Shown here in pieces: positions 23,085 through 38,000 of a stretch of DNA of 64,000 nt. Every line of letters starts with the position of its first letter. Positions within the stretch are counted from its first letter, which is position 1. The notes under the pieces are model-generated. The model was not told the DNA's origin. It made no database searches and saw nothing but the letters and a program-made list of their open reading frames with translations. The translations under genes were made by a program, and so were the position numbers. Source of the DNA: Pseudeuparius sepicola (taxonomy: Eukaryota > Arthropoda > Insecta > Coleoptera > Anthribidae); contig OY987303.1 in the NCBI GenBank assembly GCA_963920635.1, positions 18,516,175 through 18,580,174 of the forward strand. Reading direction: 5' to 3'.

Positions 23085-26000
23085 ATACAGGGTGATTCAT
23101 TGGGAATGGGAAATCCCGAAACTGGGGGTAGGGGAGACCAAAATATGGCGATTGAGCCCAACATTGCTTAAACAAATGTTGTTTGTTTGAGAGATACAGT
23201 GCGTTCAAGTTCTTATTTTTAAATTGAATTATGGCTATATCTACCAAAATAATCAAGCTGCTGACCTGAAATTTGGCACTGCTATGTTTTTGGGGATGGA
23301 GAATAAGCTGAAAATGTCAATTTCTACGTATCTCACAGAGGGCGCCACTTGCGCGGTTTTTGGATCGTGCTTTTACTCGTAACTTTTTTGAGGTTATCTT
23401 TTTGGTCCTGCAGGTCCATCATTTTAGTGCACCTTTTCATTCTGCAACAAAAAGGTACTCTTGTTCCATAACGCCCAAATCAACCGTTTGCGTTTAAATT
23501 GCCAAAACGTGCCCCAAAACACCCGTTGACTTCAATATTCGAAAAATAAAATATTCACCTACTGCTTTCAAATATTGCACAACGACTGTACCATTTAAAG
23601 CGAGAAAAAAACCCATATAAACAATGTCCCAAAAAATGTTCACTTTCAAAATGGAACAGATTGAAACTCGACAAACTTTGGACACCCTATTTCAAGAAAA
23701 CAAATGTGTTTTGACCAATGTTCATTTGGCATTTTTTTCTTCATTTTCAATGTACAGTTGATCTGTAACATTTGAAAGTAGTAGGTGAAAATTTTATTTT
23801 TCGAATATTGAAGTCAACAGGTGTTTTGGGGCACGTTTTGGCAATTTAAACGCAAACGGTTGATTTGGGCGTTATGGAACAGGAGTACCTTTTTGTTGCA
23901 GAATGAAAAGGTGCACTAAAATGATGGACCTGCAGGACCAAAAAGATAACCTCAAAAAAGTTACGAGTAAAAGCACGATCCAAAAACCGCGCAAGTGGCG
24001 CCCTCTGTGAGATACGTAGAAATTGACATTTTCAGCTTATTCTCCATCCCCAAAAACATAGCAGTGCCAAATTTCAGGTCAGCAGCTTGATTATTTTGGT
24101 ATATATAGCCATAATTCAATTTAAAAATAAGAACTTGAACGCACTGTATCTCTCAAACAAACAACATTTGTTTAAGCAATGTTGGACTCAATCGCAATAT
24201 TTTGGTCTCCCCTACCCCCAGTTTCGGGATTGCCCATTCCCAATGAATCACCCAGTATATATATACTTATCCAGGGCATCTTGTGACATCCGGTAAAAAG
24301 TGCGGCTCTGTGACATCCACACGAAGGAAACACATTAGCCCCAAAACAAAAATATGACTTTGAAAGTCTGAGGAGAGGATTCGATTAAGCTATTAACAAT
24401 CGAACCATACACGAAATCAAAAAATTAAATTTCCTATCTCTGTGAAGTCCGTCGTATATCTTATATACATTCTTACGTAACGGTGCTTGCATCATCCGCC
24501 AAAATATTACGGATTTCGTGACATCCGTGCAGCGTTGCCACTTCACCGACTGTTGCACTACAATCACGGCGATAAATAAGCAGGTGGAAGGGCGGGGGCC
24601 GCTGCAGTGGCTAGTGATTAGTGAACTGTGGATTGTTTACTACGGTTCAACGCAGAGGCTGTTTGACATGCAGTAAGGTTTGCCTAAAAAGATATAATCT
24701 TTCTCTCGTAACAAACCTTACTGCAGCTCAACACAGGAGGGTGTTTAAACGTAGTAAACTTTGTCTGCAATTTCGCATTTTAACACACTTCCTAATCATT
24801 ATTAGCATTACGTAAATTATAATATTATATTATACTGGTTTATTAAGTAGTATTATTAGGTAGGTAATGTTTGGAGAGCAGAAATGATTGAAAATAAAAT
24901 AAGTAGTAGGTACAAAATCAAACTAACATTTTATAAGCACAGGCACTTGAAACGAAAAAAAAAATTAAATACCTATCTACGTTTAAAGGTGGCAGACAGC
25001 TACATTGTTTCAAAGAAATACTAAAAATAAAGTAACAAGTAAAAAGACATAAAACCATTTAAAGAAAATTTTGGGACAAATATTATTTGAAATGGACATA
25101 AATATAGGCCCGGAAAACTATTTATCTATTTTAAGGTGGAACTCGCAGTGTATTAAAGTAGCAATCTTTTGGACCCGTTTTTTCCGTTATTTTCCAACCA
25201 ATTTTGATGATTTTTTTTCATTGTATTTAGAAAAGTAATAGCAAGAGATTGATGGTTTTACCTTTTTGATATTCTGATTTATTTATTCAAAAATCGTATT
25301 TCTAGGCCGAAAATCGAAATTCTAAAACCATAAATCGAACGGTACAACGTCTCTAAACAGTTTTCTTTTTTTAAATCGGCAATAAAGTGAAAAATGACAG
25401 TAAAAAATGGGATATAGTGACATTTTCTTTCATTTTATTCGGCTGGCGTACTCCCCTACGTATGGAACGCGGAGAGGGGCATCGCCGGGGTCGTACGTGA
25501 CTTGTACCTCCCCTCTCTAGGCAGCGGACATCATAGGCGATGCAGTTTTTATTGCTTTTTAAAAAATATGATAATTTCGTCGTTCCAGAATTAGCTCAGG
25601 AAGTGGTTTGTCGGTTTAACAGCGACGGATTTCCGATATTTCGTGTATGCTTTGGTGTTATTATTGTGTTGTTTTGTTGATACGTTCTTTTTGAACATTT
25701 TGTTCTTTTGTTTTTGACATTGCCGCTGTTATTTTTGCTGTTAGTGTTGTTGTTTTGTTATCATATTGTTGACTTAACGTTGGCTATAAAAGGTCGCGAA
25801 GAGAACCGAAAAGCAGGAGGATTTCTGTTAGGAAAATTTTGCTATTGACTCATGATGATTTTTCAATTTATTATACTTCATTTAAATTGAATTGGTCCTT
25901 AGCTTCGAAAAAAAAATTGTCTGCGGCGCATTTTAGTAAGCAGACACCTCTAAGTAGGTACTCTTTTTATTACCCGCTTAAAAAACAACAATCTTTATTG

Positions 26001-29000
26001 CCCCACCTTCAAACAAATTGCAATTTACCCATACCTACCTACTACATTGGCCAGCCAGAAAATTTTTGCAAAAACTATGAGCACTAACTTTTATTTTTAC
26101 TTCCACATCACAAAAGGCGGTGTTCATTGTTGTTATTGATAATTTTTGCTGGATTTTTGTCAGTTAAAAATCAACAATAAAATAGAAATTTGATACCTAA
26201 CACATTTTTGTCTCATGCTCTATGAAAGAAAACAGAGTATTCTTGCTTACTGCACAAATATGATTATGCGCCCGCATAATTAGCAAAAAAAATTACCTAC
26301 CATTGACTTAAAATTGTATATTCATATTATATTTGACCTTGAAAATTTCAGGAATTTTCGCCTGCGGCGCAATTTTTTATAACAAAAATTATATTCAATT
26401 TTTTTACCCTCCCCCTTCCCTCCCTACCAACAAAGTAACGCCCTGTAGGTACCTATCCCTCACTTCTCAAATGTGTACTGCCCTGACAGGAAAGTCCTTT
26501 GTCCTGCCTGAAGTTTCTGTCTGGCTACGGCCCTGTATTGACATTATTATATGATTCACTACTTGTATACCTAACATAATTTATTTATTAATATAAACAA
26601 TAGAAAGGGGTGTTTAAAAACAAGGTGCCATAATTTCTGGTACAAATAGAATGTAACAAAATAATGGTCTTTTCCTAGTTTTTTGTTTTTGAGATACTTA
26701 ATCGAATTTTGGTTATGTCTTGGTACAAACATGTTTTTTAGTAGGTATGCTAATTTTGCCGGTATAAGCCATAATAATCGTATCTATTGGACAAAATTTC
26801 ACAGTTCCTTTGGAGCCAAAATCAAATTTTATATAGCGGGATAAAAATTTGATAAACTAGGTAAATTCACATTATTATTATCATTTGATGGGCAAAATAT
26901 CAGGTAGAGGACAAAAACAACAATATCTGTTTTTTTAGAATGTGCCGACTTTTAAAAGTATATTTTTCGTCTTCTTCAGGGCTAAAAATGCTAACTATAG
27001 TGTATATGATACAACAATAAATTACATAAACATATAACAACTATATAGGTACGCTTGGAAAGTTAGGATAACTTGAGAACAACCATAACTATGTGTACAA
27101 ACAAACGTAAAAGAAACAATACAAAAATACAGAGTACTCACCTATTCTATTCTTCATAGAGCACATAGGTATCACAGGATAAAATGATACAGAAACGAAA
27201 CCAAATCATTTGTTAGTCAAAGTTGGCGATCAATGTAGAACGTAAATATATTTATGGTCGGGACGTCAACGAGAACAGCTATATAATTAGATTTTTTTCC
27301 CCAAAAAACCTCAGTATGTTACAACAAAAAATTAGTTCGGTAGATATCAAGTTATGGATTATTTTTTATTTATTTTTTTTTATAATTTAACTACTTATTT
27401 TACAATTATATACTGGGTGTATTCATTTTACTACCTGTAACCATTATCTTTTACTTTTGCAAATTTGATGTATATATCGTTAACAGGCCTTTATAAATAT
27501 TACTTAGACCTGCTACATCAGTTCTAAAATTCACCGTTGACTTTGTAGATATGTGAATCATCTCACTAATAGTTCTTTTATAATAATATGGCTCTCTGTC
27601 TAGAATCTTTACTTCATCAAAGTCAAAATCAAGTTTTGTCAAAAAATGGTGCTGTGCTAAGGCAGTTTTTTCAAATTTGTTTTTTTTTCTCTCACGACAA
27701 TTCTATTGATGTTGGTAGACTCGATTTTTTAAATACTGTTTTGTAATACCAATGTAACACTTATTGCAATTTTTGCAATTGATTTGATGCACTAAATTGG
27801 AATTGACCATGTGAGGTGTTTTGTCTTTTAAACATGATAATATAGATTTTACCTGTCTGACAGGATAAAGAGGGTGACTAAATTTAAACACCTTTTCTAT
27901 TTTTTCTGACAAATTGCGGATATATGGAAACTTACAATATAATGGATAGTTGTTTAATTTTAAAATAGATTTTATTTTTTCTTTGTTTTGTTTGTGAAAA
28001 TGAGGACTGCTGAGAGAGGCTGATCTACGTATTAAATTTTTAATAGTGCCAACTTTATGTGACTGTGGATGACCGGACAAATAATTCAGCACTCTCCCTG
28101 AGCTTGTTGGTTTGGTGTACCAGTTGGTGGACCTATATGATCTCTGACAACCAAAACATCCAAAAACGGGAGTTGATCATCAGATTCTGTTTCCATTGTA
28201 AATTGTATCTGTGGATGAAAATTGTTAATAATCTAATTAAATTACGAAAAAAAGACCCCTCGAGCTTGCATTAAATTGTAACTGGATGAAACAAATTGTA
28301 TCTTATGTATTTTGATGCGCTCTGTCCAAAAAAATAAAAAATAAAATGTAGCCCCTGGTCGAAATTTTCTAAATTGGGAAAAACCGGGTTTTCCGGATTT
28401 TCTCAAGGAAAATTGCTAATTATCTCGCCAAGTACTACCCCTATGGTAAAAATAAATGCACCAGTCGAAAGAGGAGGCAAAAATAGTTCGGAAATTCATA
28501 TACCCATATTTTTAAGGCGTATTTCTCGCCGCCAGAGGCGCTTATACCAAAAAGTTGCTTTTTTCGTTTTTTTTTATCAGAACCATGAACACGAAATTCA
28601 CGTTGAATTTGTGGCGAAACTATAAGTGTTAGGCCATAATATGTGCCTATGAGAGATTTTGTTTTTTTTTGGCTTTCAAACAAAATAGGTCCTGCGGCGA
28701 AATCCGCCATAGTTTTTCGGAAATTTGCAAAAAACCGGAAAGGGAAATTTTTTGAAATTCTTTCTCCTGCGATTTTGGCGCGGTTTTCCGGGACTATCTA
28801 AAAAAAATTTTTTTTGGTAGAAAGCTTACTTCACCTTCGGAAAGAACGCAAAAAATACACAAAAAATATACTGTAAATAATTTTAGAAAATTAATCCTAA
28901 GCCTGTGTGTAAGTTCCAACTTGGTGATAAGATAAGTTTGTTTTTTGTTCTCTAAAATCTGGTTTTTCGTGATTTCAAAAAAAAATTGAAACACGAGAAG

Positions 29001-32000
29001 ATATATATGCTAAACAAAAAATGCGTATTTTCTAGTTACCTTTCGAATGAGGTCGGGTGGCGACATCTGTAATATTTTGCGAAAAATTTGCAAAACATCA
29101 ATTTTTTGACCTACTGATTATTACGTATTTTCAGGCACTCTTGTAGATGGAAACAAAACGAAATTGCGCTAATGTCTGTAAGGTGCCCAAATTACGGAAA
29201 AGGTCGACAGTGTGCTTGTTCTTACTCGAAAAAATTGAAAATTTTGGATTTAAGAGAAAACCACTTTTGTTTTATGAGCAATTGCCTAAGACCAAAAAAT
29301 TAGTATTTTTCGGATATATTTTGGATGTGATAAGTCGCATGCCCAAATCTGCAATAGTATGCAAAAATATGACAAAAAGTTTTTTCTGCATTTTTTTCCC
29401 CATTTTTTCTCTCTCTTTCAGTAAATCGACAAGTCATTGTTATTCAACGAAATTTTCCTCCATTTAAAAGAAGACGGCAGAATATCTGGAAAGCAATGGC
29501 CTTTATCTCAACGAGAACCTGAACATTGACTTTTGGGATGATTGTCAATAGAAACCATTTTGTATACATTTCTCTGGCAATGTTCGGCACTCAAAGCGCG
29601 CAAATGGAATGCAAGATTTCTGTCTCCATAGCCTACTCATTTTTTTTACTTAAACTGTTATCAGAGATAAATTTCCATCGGGAACCGCTAATTTAATTTC
29701 CAAATGAACCAAATGTGTTCATTTATTTGTATTCTCTTTACATAACTCTGTTTAGATGAAAGTAGTTAACGACGTGAAAAATAGACTAGGTTTGTGTTCA
29801 TCAAACCTTTGAAATTAAATCAACTTTGCACCAAGCTTAACATAATTTTTTAAACCAAATAGAAATCAACTGGTTAGGTTAGGTAAAAATACAAATTTCA
29901 ATAAATACATTTCAGTTGAAATGTTTGGAATTTTTTTTACAAAAACACGCAAAAAGTTAAATGTTATCAAGGGTCTCTATGTAGGCCAAAAATTGCAAAA
30001 TAAACAACTTTTTCTAATAACTTTTATCAAAAATGTGTCAAATAAAGCCGATTTTGGATAATTTTTGAAAAAAATGTCAATTTTGACAGATACCGCAAGT
30101 CACGTGGTCGACTCTTGCGATGGCAAAGTCAAATTAACATTTTATCCAAAAATAAAAAAAACCCTTATGGTGCCTGCTTCAATAGTGACACTGTACGATT
30201 TTTGGATCCCGCGGAGCGCGTGTAACGGGACTTTTGTCGGGGGAATTCTACAACTTAGAATAGACATACAGACTTGTAACTTCGTACACATGTTGAGACG
30301 ACATCCAATTTAGGTTTGCCCACCTTTCAGACCAAGTAATTGAAAATTGCCAATTTAGGCAACTTTTCCCAAAAACCATGTTTTTTTGGTACTCACACAA
30401 TGAACAATGTCAGAAAAATAGACAACATATTTTTGACGAATTTTCTATAACGTAGTGGTATTCTAGACACATTGAGGTACTAAAAAATAAAAAAATTCTA
30501 GTCATTGGGTGCATTTTTGGCATTTTATTTATTTTAATTCTTTGATATCTTGGCCAATTATAGTCCGATTTCGGTAAAACTCATACAAACATAAGAATGG
30601 ACATTCAAGAGTAAGCTCTGCCAGTGGCATTAAAAAATTTCAAATAGTTTGCCTGTTACAGGCAACCAATGAAATGAGGTGCCTCGGATCAAAATTTTTC
30701 AAGGGACATGAAAATTGCCATTTTTCCTATGCTTTAAAATGGTTAAACCCCGTTTCAAAATATTGATTCGTTTCCAAGATACGCCTGCGCAAAATTGAAA
30801 AATGAACATAACCCCAAATTTGGGCAATTTCGACCCGGGGCTAAATTTTTTTTTGCTTTTTTCGGAAAGACCGCCTCAAAATAAATAGGATTCACTTTAA
30901 TTCATAATGTTACAATTTTTTGCAAGCTTAAGTCCGTAATTTAATTCGACTATAAATATCTGTAGCAACTCAGATTCATGGTTTTTTGGAATGGCTAAAA
31001 TTGTCTCATCAACATACAGTTTTAAGAAAGGTACCTACTAGTGGAGCGAAATCGGGCTAAAAAGTCGCTCCGTTCTCAAAAAAAAATTTGTGGGTAGAAC
31101 TAGATCAGACCCCATAGGTGTTGTTAAGTACATCACTCTGCATACGAAATGGCGATTTAAGAAATTTTTTTGTGGTCGAGACCTTCTTTATTTCGAAAAA
31201 ACGGAAATTGTGTTTTTTACGTTTCCATCGTCATATCTTTGAGAGTAGTGAAGCTATCGACTCGATTTTTTTTTTAAATTGAAGTTAACATATGAGCGCT
31301 TACAACGAATGCCATTGTTATTGTCCAATATTGTTTATTAACCACTTTAAATAGCAACAAAATTGCAAGGTTATAAAAAGTGTAATGAAATTTTCACTAA
31401 GTGAGAAACTTTTTTATTTGCGGAAATTTTTATATACATGCTGCGAGGGAAATGTGCCCAAAACATAAAAGAAGTTTTTGGTAAAAAAAATTACCTATAG
31501 CGCCTATAGTTTTTGAACTGTGAATTTTTTTGTGGCGCACGCTACTCACGTGGAAGGCAAAATTATTCCCTTGCGTGAGAATATCCACGCGTGGCAGGCA
31601 TGTCTCAACAACTAATGCGTAGTTTACATGCGTAATTGAAACTATCACAAGTATAAATATCTTAGAGTACTTCCTAATAGTTTGCCAATGTAAACCCTCC
31701 AGGGAGAACTCACTGCCATTGTAAACGATCTCTAAAAGACAAAGAGTAGGTAAGTCTCTGGGAGCGTTTACATAAACTATTTGGAAGTACTCTCAGATAT
31801 ACGACTTGTGGCAGTTTTACCTCTCCGTGTGGACTATTCTATAACAGATCGCTGGTAAAATTAATTATTAATTTTAGACCAAATAATGTGGGTTCAAGCA
31901 GACCAATAAAATAAAATAAGAAATAAAATAACCAAATAGTTGATTTTTGGCAATTTTTGAGCAGTAATTACAGTTGCCAGATGAACAAACAACCACCTGC

Positions 32001-35000
32001 TTATTTTATGTATCTGTTTAAAGTCACCATTTATTTAATGAACTGCAAAATAAACATTTTTTATATTGATTTTTTATAATAATATTAAATTTGCACTTTT
32101 TCGCATTACACTTTTTGTCGGAACAAAAAGGCTTAAGCTTTGGCATACAATGTTTGGTATGGATTCTTGAGATGAAAATATGCGAATTCAATTGTCATTT
32201 ACTGAAGTCTATATCCATAAGATCCAGGATCTTCAAGTTGCAACTTCGCAACGTTACTTGAATACCATCTTTTTAACTGTACGTGCACCTGCAATTGCCA
32301 ATAATGAAACAATCCAATATATAATTTCAAACTTGTAATACCTCAAAAAATGTTAGTAGGGGAAAATTCGTAAGAATTTTTGTACAATTTTGTTTATGGA
32401 AATGAAATGTTTATTTATTTTATAGATTTTAGATTTTAACGTGCATAGTAGTAGATAGGTGCATACGTTTCGTGACTTTTTAAAATCACGCAAAAACAAA
32501 GAGCTGTAAACATAAAAATGTGGCCATAGTCACTAAACGCAATGGCCACCAAATCTAATAAACCTTCTTCGATCTTCCCCCTACTGATTGTGCTTTTTAT
32601 CAACATTTTTTGAGGTATTACTAGTTTGAAATTATATATTGGATTGTTTAATTATTGGCAGTTGCAGGTGCCCGTAGCAGTTAAAAATATTCAACTAATG
32701 TTGCGAAGTCACAACTTGAAGATCCTGGATCTTATGGATGGACTTCAGTAAACGACAACTGGCTTCCCATATATTTTCTTCCCAAGAATCCATACCACCA
32801 TTGAGTAAAGGAATAATTTTATTCCTTTACTCAATGATACCATACATTGTACGCCAAAGTTTAAGCGTTTTTGTTTCGACAAAAAGTGTAATACGAAAAA
32901 TTGCAACTGTATCTGTATGATAAATAAAATAAGCAGGTGGTGGTTTGTTCATCTGCGGCAACTGTAATAATTACTGCTCAAAAATTGCCAAAAAATCAAC
33001 TATTTGGTTATTTTATTTCTTATTTTATTTTTTTTTGGTCTGCTTGAACCAACATTATTTGGTCTAAAATTATTAATTTATTTTACCAGCGATCTGTTAT
33101 AGCAGAATAGTCCACACGGAGAGGTAAAACTATCACAAGTCGTATATCTGATGAGAGTACTTCCAAATAGTTTATGTAAACGCTCCCAGAGACGTACCAA
33201 TTTCATTACACTTTTTATAACATTGCAATTTTGTTGCTATTTAAAGTGGTTAATAAACAATATTGGACAACAACGATGGCATTCGTTGTAAGCGCTCATA
33301 TGTTAGCTTCAAGTTAAAAAAAAATCGAGCCGATAGCTCTACTACTACTCAAAGATATGACTATGGAAACGTAAAAAAACACAATTTCCATAAATTGCCA
33401 TTTTCTACAGTTTTTTCGAAATAAAAAAGATCTCGACCACAAAAAATGTCGTAAATCTCCATTTCGTATGCATAGTGATGTACTTAACAAAACCTATGGG
33501 GTCCGATCTAGTTCTACCTTGAAAAAATTTTTTGACGACTTCTTAGCCCGATTTCGCTCTACTATACATCAAATTCCAAGTGTCGCAATCTTTGACTAAC
33601 AAATGATTTGGTTTCGTTTCTGTATCATTTTATCCTGTGATATGTGCTCTATGAAATTTTGTATAATTGACTTAAATATCTGTGATATATGTAGAATAGG
33701 TGAGTACTCTGTATTTTTTTATTGTTTGTTTTACGTTTGTTTGTACACATAGTTATGGTTGTTCTCATGTTATCCTAACTTTAAATGAAACACGTGTATG
33801 CGGTTACTAGTTTTTTCTTTTTGTTAACTTTGAGTGTTTGCCCATTATCACCTTTTCTTATATATATATAAGGTGGCTTGTCCTAAATGGAAACACCTAT
33901 GTATCTCAGGAATTATTTAGGGGATTTTTTCAAATTTTGTAGAGTACCTAACCTATAGTGACCGGCAGAACATAAGCAACAAAGCAACATAGTCACTTCT
34001 TTTTATTTCGGCACAAAATAAAATCCCATTTGTTGCATCATTTGTTATACCAGCCACTGTATAAGCCCTTAATAGAACTTATTGTACAAATTTTAATCTT
34101 AATATCAGCAGCAAATATATTAGGATACATTTTAGGTCAATCTTAAGGTAATCATACTTGTATTTAGCGCCCTCGTTAGCACTCTCAAAAACACCTGTAT
34201 ACAATATTTTAGGAAATTATATCAAAATATGTGGAATTTAGTGGCCGAGGCCTGCAAGGCTGAGAAGGATAAACCATAGGTATAAGTTATAGAAAGGAAC
34301 TTCAATGCCGAGGGGAACATTGTACAGTACAGGAAGTTTTTAAATTATGGTGCCATAATGTAATGTGACAGGTACAAAATGTTATATTTTGAACAAAAAA
34401 TTTCTTATAAACGGTGGTCCGAAAATACACAATGAAAAAGTTACAGGGCGTTAAACGCTCGGATATAGGTACAGTTTGAAAGACATATTTCTCACAATAA
34501 CTTCTACAGAAGTTATGCAATTTAAATTAAGTCCATTTCGTGTAAAAACAATTTCACATCCCTTGTTGATCATTACACGGTAAAGAACCATTATTGGCCT
34601 ATTGGTGTTTTTTTCTTCTCATATTTACACTGATAGTATTCCAACACGTTAGCCGAAATGGGCCATTGAAGGCTAACCAATTCCATCACATATCCATCAA
34701 ACACAACAATGACCCATTAAAAATTCAGAAATTGAGCGTTTGTTGGGTGTCCTAGCAGCCATGGAGTTTTGTCATCATAGTAGCCATGAAATTCAAAAAA
34801 TGCTTTTTCTTGAAATCGGCATTAAAATGTCCCAAAATCGTCATTAAAAGCACAGAAATCGTACAATAATGTAGCCCATTATTGTACGATTTTTTCAATA
34901 AGTAGGCCTTGGCGAGATGTAAACATCAAACGTCAGACGCGGAGAAATCGCCCGTCAAAAGTGACCAAATATTCAAAACCCGGCCGATAAAGGCTCGTTT

Positions 35001-38000
35001 AACTTTTCGTACACATTGCGAAATTGTTTCCTATAGAAGCGTAATCCTTCAGTATGCATATTTTAGTAAATTTGAATATCAATAGATATGTTGTGTAGGC
35101 TGCACAAGAAGCAGCAGTTTGGTTTTTCTGTCAGAAGGTGCCGTACATCATTATACTTGTCCTAGGTAGAGCGATCGGTAAAGTCAAGCAACGCCGCGCG
35201 TAGTCGGTTCGTGGACGGGTGATCCCTTATTATTATTTTCTTGCCTAATAAAACATTTTTTTTTCCAATTTCAAGAAAAATATAATATGTACCTCGGCAC
35301 TGAAGTTCTTTTTATGACTCATGTGGTTTATTTGCCTCGGCCAGAGGCCTCAGCAACTAAACTCCACATGAGTCATAAAAAGTTGAACTTCAGTGCCTTG
35401 GTACATAAATAACTATTATTTTTATGAAAATGGAAAGGACAATCATTTTTATATAAAACCCATTGTGCTACCTTGTCTCTTTGTGAGATGGGAATAAATT
35501 GTTTTTACACGAAATTGTAGCACTTCAGCTTCTAAAGGACAGCACCAAGTTTCAATTTCTGTGGAAGTTATTTCAAAATGTCATATGACTTTTTCTACTT
35601 GTCACCATAATTTAGAAACACCCTGTATATTTAGCGAAATCATTTTTTTTTTAATTTTGTTGCCGGCTCAAATCACTGTTGATGTAGAAATGATAGTGAT
35701 TATATTTTATTTAGTCAGGGAAAACTAGAAATGTGGTGGAATCCCTGTATTGCGATTATTCTTTTTTTTTGCCTAATTGACTGACAAACCTATATAAAAT
35801 TTTCTTTTAGTTCGATTTATTACTTTGAGATAAATTCAACGTTAGAGTCAAAACAAAAGCCCATGGAAATTTTGACAGCCAGAGGCCATCTCATGGGAAT
35901 ACAATTCTTCCATGCAGAAAGGCAACCGAAAACACCACATCCTTGTGAAAATAACAATGGCGGATGTTCCCATTTGTGTCTTCTTTCCCCTAATGCCCCT
36001 GGATATTCATGTGCCTGTCCAATAGGAATTAAGCTTTTAGGTATATTAAAACAGAAATCGTGAAAATTTGTTGCTTATTGCCATATCTTTTAGACAATAA
36101 TACTTGTACCGAAGGCCCTCAGGAATTACTCGTACTAGCCAGACAAACAGACATATGTTTAATATACTTAGACTCCCCAGATCATAGCTTCAAAATCCTA
36201 CCTTTAACCGACATAAAATATTCTATTGCCATTGACTATGACCCCATCGAAAACTACATCTATTGGTCAGACGACGAAGTGACAAAAATCCAGAAGGCCC
36301 GCTTAAATGGAACAGATCAACAAGATGTCATTTCTTCTGACATTCAACATCCTGATGGTATAGCTTTAGATTGGGTTTCTAGAAATATTTATTGGACTGA
36401 TGCAGGAACTGATAGAATTGAGGTTGTCAGACTTAAATATGGCTATCGTCGTGTGATAGTAGGTGACGGTTTAATAGATCCAAGGGGCATTGCCATAGCC
36501 CCCGAACTAGGCTGGTTATTTTGGTCTGATTGGAATGAGAAAAGTCCCAAAATCGAACGTTCTAACCTAGACGGTTCGGAACGTGTTAAAATAATTTCAG
36601 CCAATCTTGGGTGGCCAAACGGCATAACTTTGGATTTGAGGAGAATGAAGATCTATTGGTGCGATGCTAAAACCGACAAAATAGAGTACGCTAATATGGA
36701 TGGAACAGAGAGGAGAGAATTGATAAATGATAATGTTCCACATGTTTTTGGGTTTAGCCTTATGGGTGATTTTATTTATTGGACAGATTGGCAGAGGAGG
36801 GCTATAGATAGAGCACACAAGGAAACAGGTGAGATTTTAGAAGCTTTCAATATGGAAAGACTGTGTTAAACTATAATTACTTCTCAGAAATGTAATATAC
36901 TTCATGTCATCTGTTTGAGTTCTAGGTTTCTATTTTTTTTTTTGTGAATCTGAAATAACAGGTATTTTTTTTTAAGAAAAACACAAGTGTTCGGTGTCAT
37001 TTCAACAGATTACCCTGTATAATTTCTTAAAAAGGATTTTAGAACATACTTATAAAAACTTGAAAATGGAAAGCATATAAAATTATAAAAAAATCACATT
37101 TCCATAAATAAATGTAAAATGAACACAAAAACCATAAGCGATATAGATAGATAATTCTATATTTTCAGTAATTTTATTTCACGCAAAAAAAATTGTTTTA
37201 CAATGATTGGGACAAATATCATCGAATTAGATTAGCTGATGTGACAATAAATATGTCCCAATGTATATTATAAAAGTCTTTTCAACAATAAATTAAAAAT
37301 TAATTTCCAGCATTTTTGTCACTTACAGTGTGTGAATGCCATCATAAAATTTCTGTTTTTGAGATATTCAAGTGTTTCTTTTTCTGTCGTTATTGAAGGT
37401 AGGAAGATGCTCTCTGGAAGCATTTCACATCCCACAGGTCTCACAAACAGGTCGACTATGATCATGTCTATACCTCTATAATTTTAAAAATATTATTAGC
37501 GATTTTTTTTATGGAAATTCTGACATTGCTGTCTTATTTAGCATCCTTTACAATAATTGTGTACCACTATACTTCAGTAAAATCTTCAAAACGTCGTATT
37601 TGTAAAATTGCAGCGGGACATACATAATGTATGTCCCAATAGTACAACACTTACAGAAGATTTTTTGTGGATCTGTAATGCATCATCGCAATCGATAGTA
37701 TAGATTTTATTTATTTCAAACTCAATCTATATCAAAATATATTTTGCCTATCATTTATTTTGAAATCTCCTTTATCAGGTAATCATCGGGAAGTGATCCT
37801 TGACGAAATGGCAAATGTCATGGGCCTAAAGGCCGTTAAAGTTGGCCAAGCGGGCGGCTGGAATCCTTGTAGTGACAATTATGGAGGTTGCTCGCAGTTG
37901 TGCCTGCACAGACACAACAAATCGAGAATTTGTGCTTGCCAAATTGACTACGAATTAACATCCGATGGACTGACTTGTGTTAAACCAAATGCTTTCTTAC

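Noticed and set aside
23071..24296. Paired ORFs [16 protein letters not shown]... and [16 protein letters not shown]... on opposite strands
   Set aside because: They are the two arms of one palindrome read from each end, not a duplicated gene.
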